DNA of 64,000 nucleotides from Lamellibrachia columna (Eukaryota; Annelida; Polychaeta; Sabellida; Siboglinidae), in NCBI GenBank assembly GCA_963662155.1, contig OY759271.1, forward strand, positions 33,512,333-33,576,332. Direction: 5' to 3'. The position numbers and the translations under genes are program-made. Below, piece by piece: positions 1-13,300 of the stretch (the stretch's first letter is position 1; every line of letters starts with the position of its first letter). A model generated the notes under the pieces. It saw only the letters and a list, made by a program, of their open reading frames with translations, was not told where the DNA came from and ran no database searches.

Positions 1-372
1 AAATGGGGGAAAATTAAAGTACACTATTTTTTGCTCAATGAACGTTTTGACTTCAGCAATCTGCGATGATTCTACGATTTTCACGAATCATCCAGTCAGG
101 AGGAAGGTATTAGTTACCTTTAATGCCTCGTGCTATGCAAACACTAACGTTAACCGAATGTGACAATTCTGACATAAATAGCATGTTCATGTCCAACGAG
201 ACGATGGTCTAACACCACAACCTAATCTTGGCATACTATTATTCCAACCAGTTTTGCTAGCTGGTTGACGTTCAACAAAGTTGAAGCTGGTTTAGACGAC
301 AAGGTAGATGAGTAATATGCAGTAGAACCGAGAACATACACAAATGTTTAGATCTATACCAGGAGTTCTTAC
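1..372 (-). other. Intron at the 3' edge of the window
   Basis: AT-rich sequence with no Ig or Fn3 coding signal on either strand. It follows the GTAAG donor of the half-Ig exon ending at 373. The exon for the second half of that Ig domain must lie beyond the window edge. Confidence 0.7.
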
Positions 373-484
373 CAAACAATGGTCGGCTGTGGTTTTCCTG
401 TGATACGGCACTCAAATGTTGCCTGTTCACCTTCCTTCACATACACGTCATTGAGATGTTCCAGAATCACTGGCGCATTGCCAC
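373..484 (-). CDS. Half-Ig exon after U8 (strands A to C)
   Basis: Begins after a CAG acceptor, phase 1, and ends in phase 2 inside the Trp codon of strand C (TG|G, donor GTAAG). It reads from NAPVILEHLNDVYVKEG through TFECRITGKPQPTIVW, so strand B Cys and strand C Trp are present. It sits where IgA of a ninth super-repeat would be expected, but it lacks the IgA mark (VExIxFVRxLxD) and has the split Ig layout seen otherwise only in IgC. It probably marks the end of the regular array. Confidence 0.85.
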
Positions 485-3400
485 CTGAAACAATTGGCAA
501 TTGGGAAGATGTGTAAAGTATTTCTTGCATTACACGTAGTATAATAACGGATATCACCCAGCAAGTAGATTGAGAACACAACAATTGAATCTACTTTTCT
601 GTTTAGCAGTTTACCCAAAACAGACACATGTAATTATGCGCCACTTTAATGTACACGTTGTTGCTCCAATTTACGACATATTTGTAAACGAAACAACCAA
701 ACCTCTCATGCGACTATAATAGTTAAACCATCAAACGACTATCATAATCCCGTTTCACTGTTTTTTTTCTTCTAAATAACAACACGGTAAATTATGACTT
801 ACTGTGCATATAGATATTGTACAATTTCAAACAAGTGATTCATTATAAATAAGAAGCAAACACTCACTGATTGGCTCTCTAACCACGACAGCATCGGATG
901 GTAGTGACGCATCGCTTCGGCCCACTCGGTTCTCGGCGAACACACGGAACTGGTACGTGGTGCCTTCAATGAGGTCCACAGCGGTGTAGTGCGGCGCCGA
1001 TACCTGCTGACCAAGGTTGCATACAGTCCAACCAACAGCCGTGCTTGCCTTCGACTCAATCACGTAGTTGGTGACTGGACTTCCGCCATCGTTGTGCGGT
1101 GGCGTCCAGCTCACGGCGACAGTGGTACGAGTTGTGCCGGCAATCTGTGGCTTGCCTGGTGCCCACGGAATGTCTATAGGAACCATAAAATAAACATACA
1201 TTACCACGCGGGTCACCATACCACATGTGCAGTACAGCTGCATTTGTGGCAAATGCCAATTGTAATACCACGTGGTCATGACAAGTTTCCTAAACTGATA
1301 TTATTACAAAGTTTATTTTGTTACATTTAAAGGCAAATCACTTTTTCTTAGCATATTATCTACCCTATGACACCAATCGGAGGGATATACACGATTTTCC
1401 TCGAAGAATCATATGATGAATGTATATAATTAGAAAAAAGGCGTCATAAATGAACGAAATGCTGTCATAATCGGTTTCTGTTATATTTAAAATTGGTTTG
1501 AAAGCTAAACAACTGATTTTAACTACACAACAGACTTACCAAATGGATCTCTTGCCACAATAGGACCAACAGGTTGACACCAATTGCCTTGTCCTGCATC
1601 GTTTTCAGCTGCAACACGATATTCGTAGTCGAGGTCTTCAAAGACAGTCGTGTCTCGGTAGTAGTTATCAAGGACCAGGCCTCTGCTGATACGCATGAAG
1701 CGATTGCTGAAGCCTTGGCGGCGTTCAACAACGTATCCACGAATGGGAGAGCCGCCATCACTGCTTGGTTCGTCCCATTCGAGAACCACGGCAGAGCGGC
1801 TGATTTCAGTTGCTTGTAGGTTCCTCGGGATGTCTGGTGCATCTGAGGGAAAGACAATAAAGTATGCACATTCATTCGGCAAGGGAGGTAATTCTGTTAG
1901 TTAGCAACACTATCCAAAAAAAATGTCATACCAAATTACAATGCATATACACTATAAAATAGTAGTGATAACATTAGCATCAATCATTGATCTGTCAGTA
2001 ACTAGATAAAACAGTTTGCTGATGACCTTGACATCAATACAAATTTATTTTAACTTTTGCTACAAACTAGTGTAATGACCATAATCTAGTTTCCTATCGT
2101 CACTAACCGTTTTATTAATTCATGACCACAAGGTTTTATTATATCTATTTTGTACTTATTTAATAACGATTGATGGGCAAGTGTACATGCATTGTATCAG
2201 TTTGTTCTGAAATAAAAAAACAAAGGACGTACCATATGGACTCCTGACTTCAACAGGTTGTGCCGTCTCAACAGGCAACCCAGTGCCAGCAGCATTCTCT
2301 GCCATCACTCGGATGAAGTACTCATTTCCCTCAAGCAATGTGCTGATCTTGAAGCTCCTGGCGTGGGAGTCAACCGTTCCAGCGGTGATCCAACCACCCT
2401 TGGCGTCACGTCGTTCTATCACATAGCCAGTTATTGGCAGGCCACCGTCGCTGTCTGGCATGTCCCATGCCACGGTCACCGAGTCCTTCAGGATGCTAGT
2501 TACACGTAGACTCGTTGGGGCTGATGGAGCAGCTGAACATACAACACCAAGTTGCAAGATTTTAACAAAAATTTAACAAGTTTGTCATATAAGGCAAAAG
2601 CCCTAGATGGCTAGTGGACACGGACGCCATTGTCTTGTCGAGAGTCCAACAATGTTTCATCTATGTGTAACCCGCCGTTCTGAGAAATTTATAAATTTTG
2701 TTTTTAAGCATGTTCACGCTGTTAGCTTTTACACAATCTGTAGATAATATGTTCCCTGCAATTGTTGTCCCCTGTGAGAACGAGTACTTTCTAATATTCA
2801 ATCTATACTGATCCTTCATTAATGTTACTTCGTGTCGCCGTGAAGTTATGCAATTTTATTAATTAATACGAATATGCCATATAGCTGTGGCATAACTTAA
2901 CTATTGTAGCAAAATTGTTATTGGTTGTACAATTATCTGTCTATGACAACATGAATATAATATCAGTTAAGTATGGATACATTTAATAAATTATATAATT
3001 ATACAGAAAAACGTCATCAATACATATATAATATAAACACAGGTAATTAATCGATATTACAGGTACATTATGACATACTAGAATTAGTGCGCAGAATATC
3101 TACCAAAGCGTATGTCGGCATATGCACTCATACATACACACACATATGTCCAAACATAATACTCACATTTAATGACGACGTCAAACTCTGCGTTCGCCGA
3201 CCCAACAGCGTTCTCGACGACAATCTCATACTTGCCACCGTAGTCCTTCTGAACCCCGGTGAGTGTGAGGGTCGAGTAGTTGTCCCGTGTGTCAATGTGC
3301 ACCCTGCCCGCCCGCTCGTACAGGGGCGCGCCGTTGTGCCGCCACGTCACCTTGGCAGGTTGACTGCACACGAAGTTGACTGGCAGCAGGAACATACAGC

Positions 3401-4263
3401 CCGCCTTCACCATCTGCACGCCTGTGTAGCGGCTGTCGTAGAAGATGCTCGGAGGCACTGAACACAAATGTCACATGTATGATTAGCAATCTTAACTTAT
3501 TCATTTGATAATGCATATTTGTACATATGTGGGTTTTTGCCTGAAATAAACGTATTCGTAAAGGTGGTATGAGACTAGCATCAACATTTATCTTTCCAAC
3601 ATAATAATAATATTAATAATAATAAAACGTTTATAGCGCCTAAATCCGCGAGTTCAGGGACATCATCATCATCAGAGCGAGGGTCAGACGAAGATTTAAA
3701 GTGGAAATGCGATTTCGAAAAAATATGTCTGTAGTTGTTTGCGGCAGGAAGCCATAGTTTCAGGCTATGTTAAAATATGCGTTCTAGATTTTGGGCGTAG
3801 CTACGAAGAAAGTACGCTTACCAGGGTTAACCTTAGCTTTGATGATTTAATGACGGAATATAAAACATGATTAGTTTAAAGCTGCGTCCAATGCTATGTC
3901 ATTCAATGCATGAATCTTCAATTATGGCAAAGAAGACAATATAATTTTGTTCCCAGTAGGCGGTAGTTGAAATTGAGAAACCACAGGACATATACATTCA
4001 GGATATGATTGTGGGCAACACAAATGACTGCCTTCCAATGGCAAACATACCAGAGACACCGAGTTTGCATGCAGTCTCCGCATCTCCATTGATGTTGTGT
4101 GCCTCGAGTCTGTAGCGACCAGCATCCATATTCTCTGTCTTCCTGATCGTCAGTGTAGCCACGTTCTGTTCGGCGTGGTACTCCAACTTGTACTTGTCTG
4201 TGTTGCGCAACTCCTTGGCATCCTTGAACCTGTCGACGACGACAATGGTATTAACAGTGAAGT

Positions 4264-4345
<82 letters not shown>

Positions 4346-4588
4346 TTATTTCCTGAGTTATATCCCATACCAGTAACTGCACTGGAAATTATCGCATCGT
4401 TCGATGTTCTGGCGCAATATGGTGCTACTTACCATTTAAGTGTGGCCGCAGGTTTGCCTACGCTGATGTCACACTCAAGTTTCGTGGGCTTGCCGGCTGT
4501 CGCGGTGCTGTCATGTAGAGGTGACAAGATGGCTGGTGCATCACCAACTACAACAAGCGACAGGATACTGTATTGCGCATCCTATGAC

Positions 4589-4639
<51 letters not shown>

Positions 4640-7334
4640 AGAGAGGGAGAAGAGAGAGAGAGGCGAGAGAGAGAGGCGAGAGAGAGAGAGAGAGGAGAGA
4701 GAGGGGGGGAGGGAGGGAGGGAGAGGGATTGACAGAGAGAGAGCCATTTAAAATTTGATGCCACAAAAATTTCTGCAAAACGTGTGTAAAGCCAATTTTC
4801 TAAATGAAACATTGCAACTAATAATAAGTAACAAAATGTACATTTAGAATGATAAATATATATGGCATCACTTAATGATACAACATACAGATACACAGGT
4901 CACATATTGAGAATTTAAGAGGTCTTACTTCTCTATACATTGCAGTAGTTGCTTTAATTAGTAGTTGATCAAGAACCGAATGCGCACCTGTCGGGTCTTC
5001 CGTGGTGGCCGGCAGGGAGGTGTCGGAGAAGGCCCCAATCCCAGCCCTGTTGGCCGCAGCCACACGGAACTCGTACTCGCGACCTCGGTGCAGCCCCGTC
5101 ACCTTGTATCTCGCTTCAGGCGTCTTCTCGCCGATGTTGGCTCTCGTCCACTTGAACGAGCCCGTCTCGCGGTACTCGACGACGTAGTGAGTGACTGCGT
5201 CTCCGCCATCCCTCACAGGCGGCGTCCAGCGAAGGTTACAAGACCTCTTGGTGATATCTGACAACTCGGGAATGCCAGGCGCTCCGGGTTTGTCCCACGG
5301 GTCCTTGGCTATGAAGGACTGAGTGGGTACACTCGGTTCGCTCACTCCGGCGGCATTCTCAGCAACGATGCGGAACTCGTACGAGTTGCCGTCGATGAGA
5401 TCCCGTGCTCGGTACTGGGTGTCTGAGATCGGGTGCAGGTTGAGCCGTGTCCACATGGAGCTTCTGCCGGGACGCACCTCGATGAAGTAGCCGGTGATCG
5501 GTGTGCCGCCGTCGCTTGTAGGCGTTAGCCATGTCAGCACACAGGAGTCGTGGAAGATGTCACTCGCCTTCACAGACATTGGCGCTGCTGGTACATCTAA
5601 AAGAGCAACAACTTTGTCTTATCAAATTCAACGAAGAAATCCATATATAAAAAATCGCGCAATGTCCCCGTTAAATATATTATGTATAACACATTGCCCA
5701 AGGGTACACTGTTTTCTCCATGACCTTAACACTATTAGTCTTCCAACATTGTTACCATCTATCTGGAGATATTTCAAACATAATGGCAGTTACCGGTGTT
5801 ACCATGAATAAAACATAATCCCACCCGCAGCAACGACACACAAAACTAGCACCAAGACTACCTTTCGGTTCAGGCTAGTGATGCCTTAAGTGCTACTTCC
5901 GCCATCTGCGGTTTTTCCATGTAGGGTATCGGCAGACTAAACACCCAGATCAAGATAACTGTACGTACTGTACGGAGACTTGGGCATGACAGCCATGGGG
6001 AGTTCCTCTGGTGCGCTCACTCCGATCGCGTTGACGGCGCTCACTTGGAATATGTATGACACACCCTCCTTGAGATGTGGTATAATGAGACTCGTGTCTG
6101 GCGTCATGATTACCCGCTGCCACGACATGCGCAGGGCTTCACGCTTCTCAACAATGTAGCCGGTAATGTCGCTGCCTCCGTTGTCTTTAGGCAGGGTCCA
6201 GGCGAGACTCACCGAGTTCTTGCTTGTGCCTGTCACGCGCACGTTGCTCGGCGGTGACGGTTTGTCTGTGAGGAACAACGCATGGATTCAGAATATGAAA
6301 CATTATATATGTTAAACGATGTGCAGTGTCGTCATTCTGGGAGCATGTGAAGTTGTGATGGTCTAATCGAAGGTCTAATCGATGGTCTAATCGAAGCATG
6401 TGATGGTCTGATCGTAGTGTAATTGTTAGCATCAAACAAAAGACGACATAGGTTCGAATCGTGGGGATTTTCAAAAATTTCAAAATGTTTGTCACCCATT
6501 GTTGTTGTCAGACTATGCGAAGAAGGGCAGCTATGTGTGAGTTGGATTTCTGGGGTGATAACTTAGCTGCGGTCCACTTTGACTTAGTTCTACCAACAAG
6601 ATGAGCTTACCTTTGACGATGAGCTTGATGTTGGTTGATAGAGTACCGAACGAGTTCTCAAGTGTGACGGCATAAGTGCCACAGTCATCCCTCTCCGCGC
6701 GTCCAATCAGCAGCGACGTCGCATTGAATGCATTGTCAACATGCATCCTACGACTCTCAGCCAGAGGATGTCCACCGACCCGCCACGTCACCCTGGGTTG
6801 AGGAGCAGACGAGAACGGCACCTCGATGGAGACGGGACAGCCACGACGTACCACCAAGGGCTTCGTATACAGGTCTTCGTTTGTAAACGTCGGCTTCATC
6901 TCGACCGAGAGTCGACCGGCCGATCTGTGGCCCTTGACGATGATGGCGTAGTCGCCGTCGTCGCGGCTGTCCACGCGAGATACGACGAGGCGGTGTGTGC
7001 GGCCGGTGGAGGTGATGTCGTACTTGGCCGACGGGTAGATCTCCACCCCGTCCTTCAACCACTGCACGCGGGCATTGTCCTTGCTAATCTTGCATTCGAA
7101 CACGGCATTGTCACCAAACCTGGTCACCTTCACGTCCGACAACGACTTCGTGAACTCAATTGGCTCCACTGGAAGCACGCGCAACACAAAACGTTATCAG
7201 ATATATGTCATAGACATTCCTTTCAAATAACCAGAAGGTAAAACTTATGTTTTCGAGTCACACAGACTACGATCTTTTGCAAAAAGTTAATGTATTATCT
7301 AATCTTAGGAAGGAATAACATTAAACTGTGTGTG

Positions 7335-7382
<48 letters not shown>

Positions 7383-10300
7383 TGTGCGCACGTATGCGAG
7401 TGATCGTGGGTGCTTAATATCATCCAAATTCACGAATCTAAACCGCCATATCCACTTTGCCATGTCACACCTACCAAAAAAGGCTGATAACTTATTCAAA
7501 TGGCCCCTCAGCGCGCGATTGAAACTTAACCCAAACTTACCGAATTTAGCCGAACGTGACGCTGTTGATGGTGGACCTTGCCCGGCCTGGTTCTCAGCAG
7601 ACACCCGGAACTCGTAGTCGGTCTCCTCGAGGAGATTGCTCACTGTGTATGTGTTCCGAGGCACTTTCTCCGTCGTGTTGACAACATCCCACCTGTATGC
7701 ACCGACCACGCGCATCTCTATGCGGTAGTTGGTCACAGGGGAACCGCCATTGTTCTTGGGAGCTTTCCATCGCAATGTAGCAGCTCCCTTGCTGATGTCT
7801 ACGATCTCTGGGCGGCCAGGGGCAGTCGGTTTGTCTGTAAGGGCAGTTATTCATTGTCATAATACGCAAAAAGGTAAAAAAGGGACGTACTTATATAGCG
7901 CGGTATCCAGTCCTTGGGACTATTCAAAACGCTTTACACTTCACCCCCGGCAGACCTGGTCATTCCAACGCCATCTCGACTTCTCTGGGAAGCATTCAGC
8001 CACGCTGCAATTACTGCACGAAGACTATTCTTTCACATTTCGACCTCTCGGTGTGGACAGGTACTCATTTATACAGCTGAGTAAACAGTGGCAACAAGGG
8101 GTGAACGAAATTGTCAAAGCTTCAAAACAGCAGCAAGAGAATTCGAACCCGGGTTATTTCGGCGGAGAGCCCGATGTTCTAATCATTACGTCACTCTGCC
8201 CCACTAGATATGTCATGTAATTCTCCTATATGATAGTAAAGTTATTATTGTGTCCAAATGTGTGCCTCACACTCATTACCTGTCTGTCATAAACTCTATC
8301 TAACAGGTAAAATGTACCAGCATATTGTTAGCTCAGTTTTAGGTCAACTTATATGATCAATTGCCATGCACGTTAAGCCACGATTATAGTGTTAAGTTAA
8401 CATAACAGCTAAATGTTAACTTATATTGCCAACATGTTATTAGCATATTGTGTCCAGATATAATTGCTCTAAACTCCATAAAACAATGACAAACAATACA
8501 AAAACAAACGAATAAACCAAATATAAAGTTGTTTCGAAATCGAAACTGTAAATACGTCATTGTGATTAATATGCGCAGCATTATGATTCGTATGCACTGA
8601 ATATATTATAATACTTGCACACCTAATTTCCGGCACTGCCAAATGTGCTGTCGAGTGCACTACATTAGCAGTAAATAATAATAGGCCATCTGAAACAACA
8701 GCTGTGACACACATAATAGTTCTTCTCTGATATATATCTAATTGTTTGCATCATCACAATACTAACCAAATGGATCTTTGAGCTTGACGACGGGGGTAAC
8801 CTCAGAGGGCGGCCCGTAGCCTGCCTCATTGACGGCAAACACACGGAACTGATACTCGTCGCCTTCCGGCAGGTCGGTGTATTGCAGGTCGGTGTCCTTG
8901 ATGGGCACTCGGTTCACCTTCGACCAGCGCGGACTGTACGTCGTGCGCTTCTCTATCATGTAGCCCTTGAGGGGCGCTCCTCCGTCGTCCCGCGGCGCAG
9001 CCCAACTCAAGTTGAGCGTGTTACGACTCACGTCAAACACGTTCACTTTCGTCGGTGCTCCAGGTTCACCTGATGATTATATTATTGTTACTATAATAAT
9101 AATAACAACAATTATTATTATTTATTTATTATATTTATAATAATAATTACTATTATTATTATGTAAGCAATGAACTGAGAAAGAATGGTGAAAACATGTA
9201 TAGGAAATTGAAGGATATTCCAAATTTAGGAACCCAGATGAAAGTTAAATCTGTTTCATTGATTTCAACGCTACACGTAACAAACAGTAGACTTTGTATA
9301 TGCAACGATGCCAGCAGTTTTCTAACCTTTTGCACAAGAATATTTAGGAAGATCGGAAGATACTTGCCGAAATTAATTATTTTCATTAACCAACTGCTAT
9401 GTCATACTAAATTAAGTTTTTCAACATTCATTATTACTGTTACATTATCAAAAACCATTACGTAATCATGCAACATTTCACTTCAACCGAATGTGCCATG
9501 ATGATTTAACAATTATACACGTTATACCAATAAAATGCAACATACTATATGGCAATTTAGCAGTGACGGGTTTCGACAGTTCGGTGAAATCACTGGAACC
9601 AATGGAATTTTCAGCAGCCACCCGGAAGAAATAGTCACATCCCTCCCACAGTTTGCCTGCTGTAAAGCCCGTCTTGTTGGGCTTCACTCGGCCAATACCA
9701 ATCCAGTTGTTACGAGAGGCATCCCGTTTCTCCACCGTGTATTCAGTGATGGGGGTGCCACCGTCTGTCTCAGAAGGTTCCCAGGTCAGGCTAACTGTAT
9801 CCTTTGTGACGTCTGTCACTTTAAGGTTTCTCGGTGGCGATGGTTTATCTGTAAATATAAACAATGCATATACTTTATATCTATAACAAGATTTGTAAAC
9901 ATGGAACTATAATGGAAAACATAACATTTCAATTTTAATTTTCAAGCTGCAAGGGCAAAGATTGTAAGTAGGATCAATATTTCAGACTTTTTCAAGATTA
10001 TTTACTATTTTTAAGATAAACTTACTGGGAGACGGCATGATGCCCAATTTAATTACTAAAACGAATGCATTAGCAATGAATATATTACTCCAAATATGCA
10101 TCCAAAAGGAATCGCATTTACACATGCATATAAATGTTACTTATATATGTTACTTAGCTGAACTTATACAGTGTCTTTTATGAAATACTGACAAGGTTCA
10201 TAAGTGCAACTGAAACATGATATCACAATATACACACCAGTGACGGAGATGTCAAATTTGGCCGTGACACTACCGGCCTTGTTGGTCAGTTTGACTGTGT

Positions 10301-13300
10301 ATTGTCCGGTGTTGTTCTTCGCCATCTTCTTGATGGTCAGCGTGGAGAACGTGTCCGCTCCGTCGATGCTGACGCCCGGTACGGTGTCGTTGAGTGGCTG
10401 ATCATTGAAGAACCACTCAACCTTGGCAGCCGGCTCCGACACGTAGTTGATTGGAATAGTGAGACTGTGTCCCACTCGTACCATCTGTGGACTCTTCAAC
10501 CGCGAGTCGTAGTCGATCTTTGGTAGTTCTGCAAGACGAACGTTATGTGTATGTGTGTGGTGTGGAGTGTGCGTGCGTGCGTGCGCGCGTGTGTGTGTTA
10601 TTTACACGTGCTTACACTGCGGACAAACGAATATACACGATAAACATATAATAGAAGCAATGACAACAAATATGTTAATTACTGTTATGTATGTCTGTTA
10701 ATTAATGAAGCCACGAAACCATAATTTAAACCACAACCAAAGAAACGTAAAATAATTGTTTACTATTCAAACATGTTTATTGGTTTTAGATAAAGTAAAT
10801 ACTGGTAATAAACATTACCACTATCCTCAACAACGACATACGTTTATTTTAGGCTATGCTATGGAATAGGTATTGCTCAGTGGCTATTTAGACATAAATA
10901 ACATGAGGGAAATATTTATAAAGAAGTCAAACATAATATACACTGTGTACGCGGGATACCGATTTTCATGAAAGGTTCAACGTACTATAGACCGTCAATG
11001 ATCCAGTGGATTCGACATGGCCAAGTGGAGATGACACCTCACATCTGTATTTCGAGCTATCGTTTGGCATCGAGTCTTTCACAACCAACGAAGCTTTGTT
11101 GTCCCAAAAGAGCATCTCGTATTTCCGCCCCTGGTACAGCTCTTTGCCTTCCTTGAACCTATAACGCAAAAGCATGTCTTTGATTTTCTGCGGAAGCACG
11201 AAACGATGTCTCTCAGTGGTTATATCCCACACCACACTCACAACAACGTAACATAATACAAATATTTACACACCTTCCATAACGGTGCTATTACAATATC
11301 GGACCAATATGACACATCACATATTGTGATATGTGTGGAAAAAACCATAATCAAACTGTAATGTCATAATAGTGGTAGTATCTTTCTGACTATCGCAGAA
11401 TTAACACTCAACGTTGACATACATTGTAACTGTACTTTATATCAATAGTTGCATACATGCAATACATTGACTCTGATAACAGCTTATTAGTCACAGATTT
11501 AGCCATCTTCCATGGCAATACTATAACCCAATCAACACATCATATTTTGTTCTGCAATCGTTGCCCTTGAGTATAGCAAACATCTAATAGCACTTATGCA
11601 CACCTGGTTAATTTATTTTACAAGTGCAGTTCTACATGTTCTAACACTTGCTACAAATGAACAGCATAAACAAACCCGTTCGATACAGGTAAATTTGTTG
11701 CGAGGCGACAAACCTAGAATTATGACTACCATGATTCTGAGTGAAAAAGAAATATTAAAAGTTTTAAACGATCAACAAGTCTCTTCCCTTACCACCGGAT
11801 CTCTACGTCTCGAGTGCCGGGTTTGACACCACATTCAAGTGTAGCAACTTCTGGTGAGATGACCGTCACATCTGGTATGCCACGCAGCAACTTTGGTGGG
11901 TTTCCAACTGAAAACAATATGATCAATGTGGATGGATAGAAGCATTGTTTTGCAGGGAACGAGCCTGCAGCTCCCCACCATGTAGCATATTATTTATTTA
12001 GCATATTTAGCATATATTTACTAACTCCATTTTTATTACTATTATGTTTGGATAATAATAATAACAATGATAGTATAATAATACTTTATAAAAAAAATGT
12101 ACAGCCCAGTGGTAGATCTGAATAATAAGTAAAACAAACATATTACTGCCACATTGTCATTGTCATTACAAGAACAATGAGAAAAATATATATGCACTCA
12201 AAAAAATTAGATAAGCTAGAGAGGTCACTATCATTGAAAATATCCCTTAGTAAGTATACACTAATACGAAGAATAGGAATACAAATAAATGAGGACAGTG
12301 ATTTATTTTAAACGACTACTGCCTAAAACACAAAGTTGCTCAAGTTTGTTCAATCATAACTACGTTTCGTCTAATCAAAGTTACACACTAATATGCTGAA
12401 GCGTTTTGAAGTACACACCGATTGGTTCCCGGACGGTGATTGGTGTGGCGCACTGCGCGTAGTCTCCAACGCCGGCTTTGTTCACGGCTGCCACACGGAA
12501 CTCGTATTCCATGTTCTCCTTCAGGCGTTTCACTGTGTACTTTGTCTGGGTGACAGTCTCTGTGTCGTTGGCCAGCAGCCACTTGAAGCCGCCCTCAATT
12601 CTGTACTCAATCACATATCCTGTAATGGCTGAGCCACCGTCTTCGGTTGGTGCGCGCCATGTCAATGTTACGGCATCGTTCTTGATGTCAGCCACCTGCG
12701 GCATGCCAGGCTGGCCCGGCTTGTCTGTAGGACAGTAGTACAGAGGATTGTAGAAACACATATCAGAATAGTGACCATTACACCTGTAGGTTAGTACATA
12801 GAGCTATGCATAATAAGATACACAACGATACTACAAGAGTCTAAACTTATTTAGTAAACCCTCAAACCGCCCCTCTCTCTCTCCCTCCCTCTCCCTCTCC
12901 TCTCTCCTCTCTCCTCTCCCTCCCAAGTTCATTAAACTATATCTTAAAACCAAATGTCTGCCTATTGTGTTCTTTTTTCATTAAGCATACAACTACATAT
13001 GCAGTCCACTTACCCCATGGGTCACGCGTAACAATGGGTTTTGAAGGCAGACTAGGCTGCCCACACCCAGCCTTGTTCTCTGCCGACACACGGAACTCGT
13101 ACTGCGTGTCCTCATACAGGTCACGCACGGTAAACCGTGTCTCCCGCACCGGTTCTCTCGTGATGAACACCCAACGCTTCGACGTGGCACTTCGTCGTTC
13201 AATGTGGTAGCCAGTCACTGGACTGCCACCGTCTTTGGTTGGCGGTTGCCAGGACAGCGTCAGCGAGTCCTTGAACACGTCGCTCACTTGGGGCGGTGTA

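Larger units (their letters stand above)
485..7540 (-). other. Introns of the U8 region
   Basis: Stretches between exons: 485-867, 1174-1539, 1843-2232, 2533-3166, 3458-4050, 4230-4432, 4548-4987, 5597-5968, 6266-6610 and 7169-7540. They are AT-rich and carry no supported exon. Recognisable contents are a (TA)n array at 4266-4341, a GA-rich tract at 4589-4737, a SINE-tail-like piece near 3601-3645, short GGTCTAATCGA repeats around 6358-6418, and a GTGC/GTGT array at 7327-7392. Nothing else stands out. Confidence 0.6.

Noticed and set aside
4442..4778. Arg-Glu or Ser-Leu repeat frames over the GA tract
   Set aside because: Low-complexity intron sequence; the real exon here is U8 IgC first half at 4433-4547 on the minus strand.
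8140..8202. Stand-alone tRNA gene
   Set aside because: The A and B boxes are present, but no cloverleaf with paired acceptor stem can be made, and the sequence continues into a SINE body and tail.
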